64,000 bases of DNA. Origin: JBKPNJ01 sp963695705 (GTDB lineage Bacteria; Actinomycetota; Actinomycetes; Propionibacteriales; Nocardioidaceae). The notes under the pieces are model-generated. The model was given only the letters and a program-made list of their open reading frames with translations. It had not been told where the DNA came from and made no database searches. Of the stretch, positions 46,545-55,211 are shown one piece after another (the stretch's first letter is position 1; every line of letters begins with the position of its first letter). Where the stretch lies: positions 62,001 through 126,000 of the forward strand of contig CAVOHB010000009.1 in the NCBI GenBank assembly GCA_963695705.1, in the 5' to 3' direction. Made by a program: the position numbers and the translations under genes.

Positions 46545-47780
46545 ATGGGTGAAGCGGTGTCCGCGGGTCCGGGCCGCGTCGTGCTCGGGGTCAGCGGCGG
46601 GATCGCGGCATACAAGGCCTGCGAGCTGCTCCGGCTGTTCACCGAGTCCGGCCACGACGTCCGGGTCGTACCCACCGACGCCGCGCTGCGGTTCGTCGGG
46701 GCAGCTACTTGGGCCGCGTTGTCCGGGCACGCAGTGACAACCGATGTGTGGGCGGATGTGCACGAGGTTCCGCACGTCCGGATCGGACAGGCCGCCGACC
46801 TCGTGGTGGTCGCGCCGGCGACAGCCGACCTGCTCGCCAGGGCCGCGCACGGGCTCGCCGACGACCTGCTCACCAACACGTTGCTGACCGCGCGATGCCC
46901 GGTCGTGTTCGCGCCGGCGATGCACACCGAGATGTGGGAGCACCCTGCGACCCGTGACAACGTGGCAACCCTGCGCCGACGGGGCGCCGTCGTGATCGAG
47001 CCCGCGGTCGGGCGCCTCACCGGCGCCGACAGTGGGGCCGGGCGGCTCCCCGACGTTGCCGAGATCTTCGCGGTCGCGGTCCAGGTGCTGGCCCACGGCG
47101 CGGCCCGGGCCGATCTCGCCGGCCGCAGCATCGTCGTCTCCGCGGGCGGAACGCGTGAGTTTCTCGACCCGGTCCGGTACCTCGGCAACAGATCGTCGGG
47201 TCGGCAGGGCTATGCGCTCGCCCGGGCGGCGGTCGCCCGCGGCGCCGAGGTGACGGTCGTCGCCGCCAACGTCACCCTGCCCGATCCGGCCGGCGCCAAG
47301 GTCGTACCCGTCCAGACCACCGAGCAGCTCGACGAGGCGGTGACCGCCGCCGCCCAGAACGCCGACGCGCTGGTGATGGCGGCCGCACCCGCGGACTTCC
47401 GGCCGGCCAGCTCCTCGGCGTCCAAGATCAAGAAGTCCGGGGACGGGTCCGCGCCCACGCTCGAGCTCGTCCAGAATCCCGACATCCTGCGTCGCATCTC
47501 GCACAACCGGCCAAACGGCCGGATCGTCGTCGTCGGTTTCGCCGCCGAGACCGGGGACGACACCGCCGGTGTCGAGCAGCACGGCCGTCAGAAGCTCACC
47601 GCCAAGGGCTGCGACCTGCTGGTGGTCAACGACGTCAGCGGTGGCGCGGTCTTCGGCAGCGCCGAGAACCAGGCCCTGGTGCTGTCGTCCGACGGCTCGT
47701 CGTGGCAGGTGCCACTCGGGTCCAAGGAAGCGCTGGCGCACCGGATCTGGGACCTGGTGGCCGAGCGCTGGACCAGCTGA
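46545..47780 (+). CDS. coaBC: Bifunctional phosphopantothenoylcysteine decarboxylase/synthetase
   Basis: 411 residues. The CoaC half (about 1-185) binds FMN and has L-G-V-S-G-G-I-A-A-Y-K, L-V-V-V-A-P-A-T-A-D, P-A-M-H-T-E-M-W and R-L-T-G-A-D-S-G-A-G-R. The CoaB half (about 190-410) has V-S-A-G-G-T-R-E-F-L-D-P-V-R-Y, N-R-S-S-G-R-Q-G-Y and A-A-P-A-D-F-R-P. Together they add cysteine to phosphopantothenate using CTP and decarboxylate it, in CoA synthesis. A 51-base gap separates it from rpoZ. Confidence 0.96.
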   Translation: MGEAVSAGPGRVVLGVSGGIAAYKACELLRLFTESGHDVRVVPTDAALRFVGAATWAALSGHAVTTDVWADVHEVPHVRIGQAADLVVVAPATADLLARAAHGLADDLLTNTLLTARCPVVFAPAMHTEMWEHPATRDNVATLRRRGAVVIEPAVGRLTGADSGAGRLPDVAEIFAVAVQVLAHGAARADLAGRSIVVSAGGTREFLDPVRYLGNRSSGRQGYALARAAVARGAEVTVVAANVTLPDPAGAKVVPVQTTEQLDEAVTAAAQNADALVMAAAPADFRPASSSASKIKKSGDGSAPTLELVQNPDILRRISHNRPNGRIVVVGFAAETGDDTAGVEQHGRQKLTAKGCDLLVVNDVSGGAVFGSAENQALVLSSDGSSWQVPLGSKEALAHRIWDLVAERWTS

Positions 47781-47888
47781 TCTGCAAACCCGAACGGTGA
47801 GCGTGTCCGGGGATGAGCGCCCGAAACGGTAGGCTTGCCCATTCACTCTCTGCCCAGCCAGCGGCCGCCGTCCCCCCGGAGGAGCACC

Positions 47889-49082
47889 TTGTCACGTCGA
47901 CTTTTCACGTCCGAGTCAGTCACCGAGGGCCACCCGGACAAGATCGCCGATCAGATCAGCGACTCCGTCCTCGACGCCCTGCTGTCCGAGGACCCGTCCA
48001 GCCGGGTCGCCGTCGAGACCCTCGTGACGACGGGTCTGGTCGTGGTCGCCGGTGAGGTGACCACCGAGGCCTACGTCGACATCCCCGCGATCGTCCGCGA
48101 GCGGATCCTGGCCATCGGCTACGACAGCTCTCAGAAGGGCTTCGACGGGGCGTCCTGCGGCGTCCAGATCTCCATCGGCTCGCAGTCGTCGGACATCGCC
48201 GCCGGTGTCGACCACGCGCAGGAGGACCGCGACGGGTCGTCCGCCGACGAGCTCGACAAGCAGGGTGCCGGCGACCAGGGGCTGATGTTCGGCTACGCCT
48301 GCGACGAGACCCCCGAGCTGATGCCGCTCCCGATCACGATCGCGCAGCGGCTCGCCGAGCGGCTGGCGGCGGTACGCAAGGACGGGACGATGGCCTACCT
48401 GCGTCCCGACGGCAAGACCCAGGTGACGGTCGAGTACGACGGTGACGTCCCGACGCGCATTGACACCGTTGTGGTGTCGAGCCAGCACGCGGCCGACATC
48501 GATCTCGACGGGATGCTCACACCCGACGTACGCAAGCACGTCGTCGACCACGTGCTCGACGACTTCCAGATCGACCACCACGACTACCGCCTGCTGGTCA
48601 ACCCCACGGGTCGGTTCGAGATCGGTGGCCCGATGGGCGACGCCGGACTGACCGGCCGCAAGATCATCATCGACACCTACGGCGGGATGGCCCGGCACGG
48701 CGGCGGTGCGTTCAGCGGCAAGGATCCCTCCAAGGTGGACCGATCCGGTTCGTACGCGATGCGCTGGGTGGCGAAGAACGTCGTCGCCGCCGGACTCGCG
48801 CGCCGGTGCGAGTGCCAGGTGGCGTACGCCATCGGCAAGGCCCACCCGGTGGGCTTCTATGTCGAGTGCTTCGGCACCGAGACGGTCCCCGTGCAGCGGA
48901 TCGCCGACGCCGTAGTTGCGGTGTTCGACCTGCGTCCCGCGGCGATCATCCGCGACCTCGACCTGCTCAGGCCGATCTACACCGCCACCGCCGCCTACGG
49001 ACACTTCGGCCGCGAGCTGCCCCAGTTCACCTGGGAGCGGACCGACCGGGTGGACGCGCTCCGCGCAGCAGCCGGCAGCTAG
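47889..49082 (+). CDS. metK: S-adenosylmethionine synthetase
   Basis: 397 residues. Signatures are S-E-S-V-T-E-G-H-P-D-K-I-A-D-Q-I-S-D, the ATP/metal motif G-G-A-F-S-G-K-D-P-S-K-V-D-R-S and H-P-V-G-F-Y-V. It makes SAM from methionine and ATP. I choose the TTG at 47889 because GGAGGA lies five bases upstream and the family N-terminus begins there; the frame opens 18 codons earlier without a site. Confidence 0.96.
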   Translation: MSRRLFTSESVTEGHPDKIADQISDSVLDALLSEDPSSRVAVETLVTTGLVVVAGEVTTEAYVDIPAIVRERILAIGYDSSQKGFDGASCGVQISIGSQSSDIAAGVDHAQEDRDGSSADELDKQGAGDQGLMFGYACDETPELMPLPITIAQRLAERLAAVRKDGTMAYLRPDGKTQVTVEYDGDVPTRIDTVVVSSQHAADIDLDGMLTPDVRKHVVDHVLDDFQIDHHDYRLLVNPTGRFEIGGPMGDAGLTGRKIIIDTYGGMARHGGGAFSGKDPSKVDRSGSYAMRWVAKNVVAAGLARRCECQVAYAIGKAHPVGFYVECFGTETVPVQRIADAVVAVFDLRPAAIIRDLDLLRPIYTATAAYGHFGRELPQFTWERTDRVDALRAAAGS

Positions 49083-49166
49083 CTCCGGCTTGCGTCGCGT
49101 CGACGCCGGCCCTGTTCCTGTGGAGATCGGGGCGGCGCCGGGGGAGCCGCGTGCTAGGCATAGCCG

Positions 49167-51245
49167 GTGACCGAATCCACGGCCCGGCGCCCCGGCCCGG
49201 CGGCGGCGCGCGAGCAGCTGACGCTGGCCAGGTCACGCACGCCGCCGGCCGGCTCGAAACGGCGGGCGCCGCTGGCGCAGAGCCTGCCCGTCGCCGGTGT
49301 AGCGGTCGACATCTCCCTCGCCCACCTGGACCGCCCGTTCGACTACGCCGTCACCGCCGAGCAGGACGAGAGTGCCCAACCCGGAGCCCGGGTGAGGGTA
49401 CGGTTCGCCGGCAAGGAGGTCGCCGGCTTCATCCTCGACCGGCGGGCGGAGTCCGACCACAGCGGTGCGCTGACCCCGTTGCGCAGGGTCGTCTCCGCCG
49501 AACCGGTGCTCAGCCCGGAGGTCGCCGAGCTGACCAGGCTGGTCGCCGACCGCTACGCCGGGACCCGGGCCGACGTGCTCCGGCTGGCGGTGCCGCCGCG
49601 GCACGGCCGCGTCGAGGCCGAGCCGGACGCCGGGCCGGGCACCGGAATGGGCACCGGAATGGGCACCGGAATGGGCCCGGCCGACCAGGCGCCTCCCGGT
49701 CCACACGGATGGTCGGACTATCCGGCCGGTCGGGCGTTCCTGGATCGGCTGTCGGCCGGGTCGAGTCCCCGCGCCGTGCTGTCGGCGCTGCCCGGCGCGC
49801 ACTGGCCGCTGCTGCTGGCCGCCGCCGCCGCCGCAACCCTCTCATCCGGTCGGGGCTCGGTCCTCTGCGTGCCCGACCATCGTGACGTCGCCCGGCTGGA
49901 CAGTGCCTGCGCCGCGGTCCTCGGACCGGACCGGCACGTCGTTCTCACCGCCGACCTGGGTCCTGCGGCGCGCTACCGGGCGTTCCTGGCCGTCGCCCGC
50001 GGACGCGCCCGCGTCGTGGTCGGCACCCGCGCCGCGGTCTTCTCGCCGGTTCACGATCTCGGGCTGGTGGCGGTCTGGGACGACGGCGACGACCTGCTCG
50101 CCGAGCCCCGGGCGCCGTACCCGCACGCCCGCGAGGTGCTGCTGCTGCGGGCGGCGGGTTCCGGGTGCGCCGCACTCGTCGGCGGCTTCGCGCGTACGCC
50201 GGAGGGCCAGCTGCTGGTGGACTCCGGCTGGGCGCAGCCGCTGGGCGCCGCGCGCACGGCCGTGCGGGCCCGAGCCCCGCGCGTGCACGTCACCGGCGAA
50301 CACGACTCCGACCAGGCTCGCGATTCGTCCACCCGGTCAGCCCGGTTGCCCCGTCAGGCGTTCGACCTGATCAGGTCCGCGGTCGCCGACGGGCCGGTGC
50401 TGGTCCAGATCCCACGATCGGGCTATCTCCCGGCGTTGACCTGCGAACGGTGCCGACAGCCCGCCCGGTGCACGAACTGCACCGGCCCGCTCGCGATCGC
50501 GGGGGACGCCGCGGCGCCCACCTGCCGGTGGTGCAACCGGCGGGCGCCCGACTGGCGATGCGCGCACTGCGGGTCTCGCGAACTGCGGGCGCCGGTGGTG
50601 GGATCGCGACGAACCGCCGAAGAGCTCGGGCGGGCGTTCCCCTCGGTGACGATCAAGAGCTCAGGCGCCGACCACGTCCTCGACTCGGTGTCCGGGGAGC
50701 CGGCGCTGGTGGTCGCGACGCCCGGCGCCGAGCCGCTCGCCGAGGGCGGCTTCGCCGGCGCCCTCATCCTCGACACCTGGCTGACCCTGGCCCGGCCAGA
50801 TCTTCGTGCGCCGCAGGAGGCCGTCCGGCGGTGGATCAACGCCGCCGCGCTCGTGCGTCCCGCGGCAGCCGGCGGCCGGGTGGTTCTGGTGGGCGATCCC
50901 GGCGCCGGCCCGGTGCAGGCGCTGGTGCGTTGGGATCCCGACGGCCACGCGACGCGCGAGCTCGGTGAACGCGCGTCCGCGCACCTGCCTCCCACGGTGC
51001 GGCTGGCGACGATCAGCGGTGCGGCCGCCGCGGTCGAGGAGTTCGTCGGCGCGCTCACCGTGCCGGCGACGGCTCAGCTGCTGGGCCCGGTCGACACCGG
51101 CGAGGACTCGGTGCGGATGGTCATACGATCACCCCTGGCGCACGCCGTCGACCTGCAGCGTGCGCTGTCGGCCGCGCTCGCGAACCGCGCGGCTCGCAAG
51201 CTGGCCGCGGTCAGGGTGCACGTGGACCCGTACGACATCTCCTGA
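49167..51245 (+). CDS. priA: PriA-like primosomal protein, helicase motifs lost
   Basis: 692 residues from GTG 49167. The N-terminal 3'-DNA-binding domain (V-A-V-D-I-S-L-A-H-L-D-R-P-F-D-Y, G-A-R-V-R-V-R-F-A-G-K-E-V-A-G) and the zinc-binding cysteines (C-E-R-C, C-T-N-C, C-R-W-C, C-A-H-C) are kept. Where PriA has the Walker A G-S-G-K-T, this protein has L-P-G-A-H-W-P-L-L-L, and the DEAH box is replaced by V-W-D-D-G-D-D. It should therefore not hydrolyse ATP, as in actinobacterial PriA homologues generally. A 12-bp tandem repeat inserts G-T-G-M three times near residue 160. Its position before def-fmt is conserved. Confidence 0.9.
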   Translation: MTESTARRPGPAAAREQLTLARSRTPPAGSKRRAPLAQSLPVAGVAVDISLAHLDRPFDYAVTAEQDESAQPGARVRVRFAGKEVAGFILDRRAESDHSGALTPLRRVVSAEPVLSPEVAELTRLVADRYAGTRADVLRLAVPPRHGRVEAEPDAGPGTGMGTGMGTGMGPADQAPPGPHGWSDYPAGRAFLDRLSAGSSPRAVLSALPGAHWPLLLAAAAAATLSSGRGSVLCVPDHRDVARLDSACAAVLGPDRHVVLTADLGPAARYRAFLAVARGRARVVVGTRAAVFSPVHDLGLVAVWDDGDDLLAEPRAPYPHAREVLLLRAAGSGCAALVGGFARTPEGQLLVDSGWAQPLGAARTAVRARAPRVHVTGEHDSDQARDSSTRSARLPRQAFDLIRSAVADGPVLVQIPRSGYLPALTCERCRQPARCTNCTGPLAIAGDAAAPTCRWCNRRAPDWRCAHCGSRELRAPVVGSRRTAEELGRAFPSVTIKSSGADHVLDSVSGEPALVVATPGAEPLAEGGFAGALILDTWLTLARPDLRAPQEAVRRWINAAALVRPAAAGGRVVLVGDPGAGPVQALVRWDPDGHATRELGERASAHLPPTVRLATISGAAAAVEEFVGALTVPATAQLLGPVDTGEDSVRMVIRSPLAHAVDLQRALSAALANRAARKLAAVRVHVDPYDIS
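49638..49673 (+). repeat. Three perfect 12-bp tandem repeats inside priA
   Basis: GGCACCGGAATG occurs three times without a mismatch, adding four residues (G-T-G-M) per copy in the linker between the DNA-binding and helicase-like domains. Such in-frame arrays vary in copy number among strains. Confidence 0.9.
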
Positions 51246-51334
51246 TGTCCCGTGTCTCCGGACCGCGGCGCCTCCCCGGCCTCCCGTCGTCTTCCGTAGA
51301 CTTGGCGGGCTGTCCGACGAACCAGGAGATCGCA

Positions 51335-51881
51335 GTGTCGCTGAGGCCCATCCGGTTGTTCGGCGACCCGATCCTGAGGACCGCCGCGGATCCGGTCGTG
51401 GACTTCGACAAGGAACTGCGGCAGCTGGTCACCGACCTCACCGACACCATGCTCGGGGCGCCGGGCTCTGGGCTGGCGGCACCGCAGATCGGCGTGGGGC
51501 TCCGGGTCTTCACCTACAACGTCGAGGGAGTCGTCGGACACCTCGTCAACCCGGTGCTGCAGGTGTCCGAGGAGGAGCAGTACGGCCCCGAGGGATGCCT
51601 GTCCATCCCGCACCTGACGTTCGACTGTGTCCGGGCCATGCGGGTCACGGCTCGCGGCTGCAACGCGTTCGGCGACCCCGTTCGAGCTCGAGTGCTCCGA
51701 CCTGCTCGCCCGTTGCCTGCAGCACGAGACCGACCATCTCGACGGCGTGCTGTTCGTCGACAGGTTGGATCCGGACGCGCGAAAGCTCGCGATGAAGGCG
51801 ATCCGGGCCGCGGACTGGTACGGACAGGCGGCACCGACGGTCAAGGTGTCGCCTCATCCGATGCTCGGCCTGGGCCTCTGA
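51335..51881 (+). pseudogene. def: Peptide deformylase, one frameshift
   Basis: 181 residues when read through one indel. Motif 1 G-S-G-L-A-A-P-Q-I-G, motif 2 E-G-C-L-S-I-P and motif 3 Q-H-E-T-D-H-L-D-G are all present; Cys and the two His bind the metal. It removes the formyl group from new proteins. GTG 51335 has AGGAGAT upstream. The frame breaks near 51678, where C-N-A-F-G-D-P should continue F-E-L-E-C-S-D-L: one extra C in CCCC. Deformylase is normally essential and pairs with fmt next door, so this is probably a sequencing error. Confidence 0.9.
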
Positions 51882-51884
51882 GCC

Positions 51885-52823
51885 GTGCGGCTGGTCTTCG
51901 CCGGCACGCCGCAGGCAGCCCTGCCGTCGCTGGAGGCGGTGCTGGGCAGCTCGCACGACCTCGTGGCCGTGGTCAGCCGGCCCGACGCCCCGGCCGGGCG
52001 CGGCCGGCGACTGGTCGAGTCGCCGGTGGCGCGCCGTGCAGCCGCGGCCGGAGTGGAGGTGCTCAAGCCGGCGAGCCCGAAGGAGCCGGAGTTCCTGTCC
52101 CGGCTGGCCGAACTGGCCCCCGACTGCTGCCCGGTCGTGGCGTACGGCGCGCTGCTGCCCGGCTCGGTCCTGGGCGTCCCGGCACACGGATGGGTCAACC
52201 TGCACTTCTCCCTGCTGCCGGCCTGGCGTGGGGCAGCGCCGGTCCAGCACGCACTGCTGACCGGAGACCAGATCACCGGGGCCTCGACGTTCCGTATCGT
52301 GGCCGAGCTCGATGCGGGTCCCGTCTTCGGTCTGCTCACCGAGCCGATCCTGGCCGACGACACCGCCGGCTCGCTGCTGGACCGGCTCGCCGTCCGCGGG
52401 GCCGGCCTGCTGGTCACGACGCTGGCCGGGATCGAGGACGGCACGCTGGTTCCGGTCGGGCAGCCTGCCGACGGGGTGTCGTACGCACCGAAGCTCACGG
52501 TCGAGGATGCGTGCGTCGACTGGCGGCAGCCGGCGCTGGCGGTCGACCGGCGCATCCGGGCCTGCACGCCTGATCCCGGGGCCTGGACCACGGTGGACGG
52601 CGTGCGGCTGAAGCTGGGACCGGTGGCGACGCGCCCGGAGATCGTCGACCTGCCGCGGGGAACCCTCGAGGTTATGAAGTCCGAGGTGCTCGTCGGGACC
52701 GGCAGCCATGCCGTCGCACTCGGGGACGTCCAGCCGCCGGGCAAGCGACCCATGCCGGCCGCTGACTGGGCACGCGGTGCCCGGATCCATTCGGGCAGCG
52801 CGCTGGGACTGCCGGCACCGTGA
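51885..52823 (+). CDS. fmt: Methionyl-tRNA formyltransferase
   Basis: 312 residues from GTG 51885. Key stretches are L-V-F-A-G-T-P, the formyl-THF site W-V-N-L-H-F-S-L-L-P-A-W-R-G-A-A-P-V-Q and T-G-A-S-T-F-R-I-V-A-E-L-D-A-G-P-V. A C-terminal OB-like domain binds the tRNA. It formylates initiator Met-tRNA using 10-formyl-tetrahydrofolate. It starts 3 bases after def and overlaps rsmB as GTGA. Confidence 0.96.
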   Translation: MRLVFAGTPQAALPSLEAVLGSSHDLVAVVSRPDAPAGRGRRLVESPVARRAAAAGVEVLKPASPKEPEFLSRLAELAPDCCPVVAYGALLPGSVLGVPAHGWVNLHFSLLPAWRGAAPVQHALLTGDQITGASTFRIVAELDAGPVFGLLTEPILADDTAGSLLDRLAVRGAGLLVTTLAGIEDGTLVPVGQPADGVSYAPKLTVEDACVDWRQPALAVDRRIRACTPDPGAWTTVDGVRLKLGPVATRPEIVDLPRGTLEVMKSEVLVGTGSHAVALGDVQPPGKRPMPAADWARGARIHSGSALGLPAP

Positions 52824-54190
52824 GTCCACCGAGCCGACGGCGCCCAGCTGTCGATCCGGCCCGCCGCGTCGCGTACGACGCCGTCCGCGCGGTTTCCGAA
52901 CGCGACGCCTACGTCAACCTCGTGCTCCCGGCGATGCTCACCGACCGGCGCATCGGCACCCGTGACGCCGCGTTCGCCACCGAGCTCGCGCACGGCACCC
53001 TGCGGCTGTCCGGCACCTACGACGCGATACTCGGCCGCTGCACGCGGCGGCCGCTCGGCGACGTCGACCCGCCGGTTCTCGACGCCCTGCGGCTCGGCGC
53101 CCACCAGCTGCTGTCCATGCGGGTCCCTGCCCACGCCGCCGTGGCCACCACCGTGGAGCTGGTACGCGCCGCCGTCGGCGAGCGGCCGGTGACGTTCGCG
53201 AACGCGGTGCTGCGACGCGTCGCCCGACGAGACCTGGCCGGCTGGCTCGACCTGATCTCCGACGGGCTGCCGCCGTTGCCGCGGCTGGCGGCCCGACACG
53301 GGCATCCCGCGTGGGTCGTCGAGCTGCTGCACGACGCGCTCGGCGGAGACCTCGCGCAGACCGAGGCATTGCTGGCCGCAGACAACGAACCGCCCCGGGT
53401 GTCGCTCGTCGCCCGGCCGGGCCGCATCACCCGCGCCCAGCTGCAGGCCGAGGCGGGTGGCACCGCGGGGCGCTGGTCCCCGTACGCGGTGGAGCTGCCC
53501 GGCGGCAGTCCCGCAGCCCTCGGCCCCGTCGCCGACGGACGCGCGGGAGTCCAGGACGAAGGCTCCCAGCTGGTCGCGATCGCCCTGTCCGCCGTCCGGG
53601 TTGAGGACCGCGACACGCGGTGGGGAGACTTGTGCGCCGGCCCCGGCGGCAAGGCGGCGCTGCTCGCGGGGACCGCCGCGGAACGAGGAGCGACGGTGCT
53701 GGCTTCGGAGCTGCAAAAGCATCGCGCCCGGCTGGTGCAGAGCACGCTGCGCTCGGCCCGCGGGACCTGCGGGGTCGTCGTGGCCGACGCGACCCGGCCG
53801 GCGTGGCCGCCCGGCGCGTTCGACCGGGTGCTCGTCGACGCGCCGTGCACCGGACTGGGCGCGCTGCGGCGCCGCCCGGAGGCGCGCTGGCGACGCACCC
53901 CGCAGGATCTGCAGGCGCTGGTGCCGCTCCAGCGCGCGCTGCTCGAGTCGGCCCTGGCGTCGGTACGGGTGGGTGGGGTGGTGGCCTACGTCACCTGTTC
54001 CCCGGTCCTCGCCGAGACCCGCGACGTCGTCGACGCCGTGTTGCGCGGCCGCGGCGACGTCCTCGAGGAGGACGCCCGACTGCTGCTGCCGCACGTACCC
54101 GGTGTGGGGGAAGGCCCACACCTGCAGCTCTGGCCGCACCGGCACGGCACCGACGCCATGTTCCTGTCGCTGCTCCGGCGGACCGGATGA
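52820..54190 (+). CDS. rsmB: 16S rRNA m5C967 methyltransferase RsmB (Fmu)
   Basis: 456 residues from GTG 52820. An N-terminal NusB-like RNA-binding domain (about 10-145; R-R-V-A-Y-D-A-V-R-A-V, N-A-V-L-R-R-V-A-R-R) precedes the SAM-dependent domain with L-C-A-G-P-G-G-K-A-A-L-L-A. The two catalytic cysteines are in V-D-A-P-C-T-G-L-G and V-T-C-S-P-V. It methylates C967-equivalent in 16S rRNA. The conserved fmt-rsmB-rpe order is kept. Confidence 0.94.
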   Translation: MSPPSRRRPAVDPARRVAYDAVRAVSERDAYVNLVLPAMLTDRRIGTRDAAFATELAHGTLRLSGTYDAILGRCTRRPLGDVDPPVLDALRLGAHQLLSMRVPAHAAVATTVELVRAAVGERPVTFANAVLRRVARRDLAGWLDLISDGLPPLPRLAARHGHPAWVVELLHDALGGDLAQTEALLAADNEPPRVSLVARPGRITRAQLQAEAGGTAGRWSPYAVELPGGSPAALGPVADGRAGVQDEGSQLVAIALSAVRVEDRDTRWGDLCAGPGGKAALLAGTAAERGATVLASELQKHRARLVQSTLRSARGTCGVVVADATRPAWPPGAFDRVLVDAPCTGLGALRRRPEARWRRTPQDLQALVPLQRALLESALASVRVGGVVAYVTCSPVLAETRDVVDAVLRGRGDVLEEDARLLLPHVPGVGEGPHLQLWPHRHGTDAMFLSLLRRTG

Positions 54191-54232
54191 GACCCATCGA
54201 GCTCGCCGCGCTTCGCTAGGATCACAGCTCCG

Positions 54233-54901
54233 ATGACCATCCAGATCACCCCGAGCATTCTCAACGCCGACTTCGCGAACCTGGCCGCGCAGGCCGCGGC
54301 TGTCTCCGGTGCGGACTGGCTGCACGTGGACGTGATGGACAACCACTTCGTCCCCAACCTCACGCTGGGAGCTCCGGTGGTCGCCTCGCTGGCGAAGGCG
54401 ACCAGCATCCCGATCGACTGCCATCTGATGATCGAGGACCCGGACCGGTGGGCGCCGGCGTTCGTGGAGGCGGGAGCGGGCAGCGTGACGTTCCACATCG
54501 AGGCGGCGCACGCTCCGGTGCGTCTTGCCCGCGAGCTGCGCGCAATGGGTGCGCGTGCCGGGATGGCCCTCAACCCGGCGACGGCCATCGAGCCGTACGA
54601 AGACCTGCTCGCCGAGCTCGACATGGTGCTCGTGATGACGGTCGAGCCCGGATTCGGGGGCCAGCGGTTCCTCGACATGTGCCTGCCCAAGATCGCGCGG
54701 ACCCGCGCGCTGATCGACCGGCACGGACTCGACCTGTGGGTGCAGGTGGACGGAGGAGTCTCCACCGAGACGATCGAGCGATGCGCCCAGGCGGGCGCCG
54801 ACGTGTTCGTCGCCGGCTCGGCGGTCTTCGGCGCCGACGACCCGGACGCGATGGTCGAGCGGCTGCGCGCGCAGGCGACCGCCGCCACCCGCACCGCATA
54901 G
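54233..54901 (+). CDS. rpe: Ribulose-phosphate 3-epimerase
   Basis: 222 residues, a TIM barrel interconverting ribulose 5-phosphate and xylulose 5-phosphate in the pentose phosphate pathway. Signatures are I-T-P-S-I-L-N-A-D-F-A-N-L, H-V-D-V-M-D-N-H-F-V-P-N-L-T, D-C-H-L-M-I and M-T-V-E-P-G-F-G-G-Q. It supplies sugar phosphates that also feed riboflavin synthesis by the genes downstream. Confidence 0.97.
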   Translation: MTIQITPSILNADFANLAAQAAAVSGADWLHVDVMDNHFVPNLTLGAPVVASLAKATSIPIDCHLMIEDPDRWAPAFVEAGAGSVTFHIEAAHAPVRLARELRAMGARAGMALNPATAIEPYEDLLAELDMVLVMTVEPGFGGQRFLDMCLPKIARTRALIDRHGLDLWVQVDGGVSTETIERCAQAGADVFVAGSAVFGADDPDAMVERLRAQATAATRTA

Positions 54902-54962
54902 CCGGGCGCCGCGGGTCGGCAGACCGTGGCAGAATGGGCGGCGACGAGTGAACAGCTCGCGT

Positions 54963-55090
54963 GCTCCGGGGTCGGTGAAACTCCGAACCGGCGGTTACAG
55001 TCCGCGACCCGATGTCGGCGACGGTCGTCGCCATCGGTTGACCTGGTGAAACTCCAGGACCGACGGTCAAAGTCCGGATGGGAGGATGCA
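54963..55090 (+). ncRNA. FMN riboswitch (RFN element)
   Basis: The conserved RFN blocks occur in order: GGGGTCGGTGAAACTCCGAA, CCGGCGGTTACAGTCCGCGA, GACCTGGTGAAACTCCAGGA, CCGACGGTCAAAGTCCGGAT and GGGAGGATGCACG. Flavin mononucleotide binding is expected to repress ribD and the following rib genes. The last block overlaps the first ATG of the ribD frame, which excludes that ATG as the start. Confidence 0.96.
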
Positions 55091-55211
55091 CGCGACGGCT
55101 CCACGTCCGTCGCCCGCACGGCCGCACCACCGGGCCGCGCACGCCAGGGCGTCAGACGCGTCGCCGTCGATCCGCTCGACCCCGGGGTCCGCATCGGACG
55201 AAGGGGTTTGC

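Noticed and set aside
51854..54724. A 956-residue minus-strand open frame
   Set aside because: It lies antisense to fmt, rsmB and rpe, is low in complexity, and arises from high GC content.
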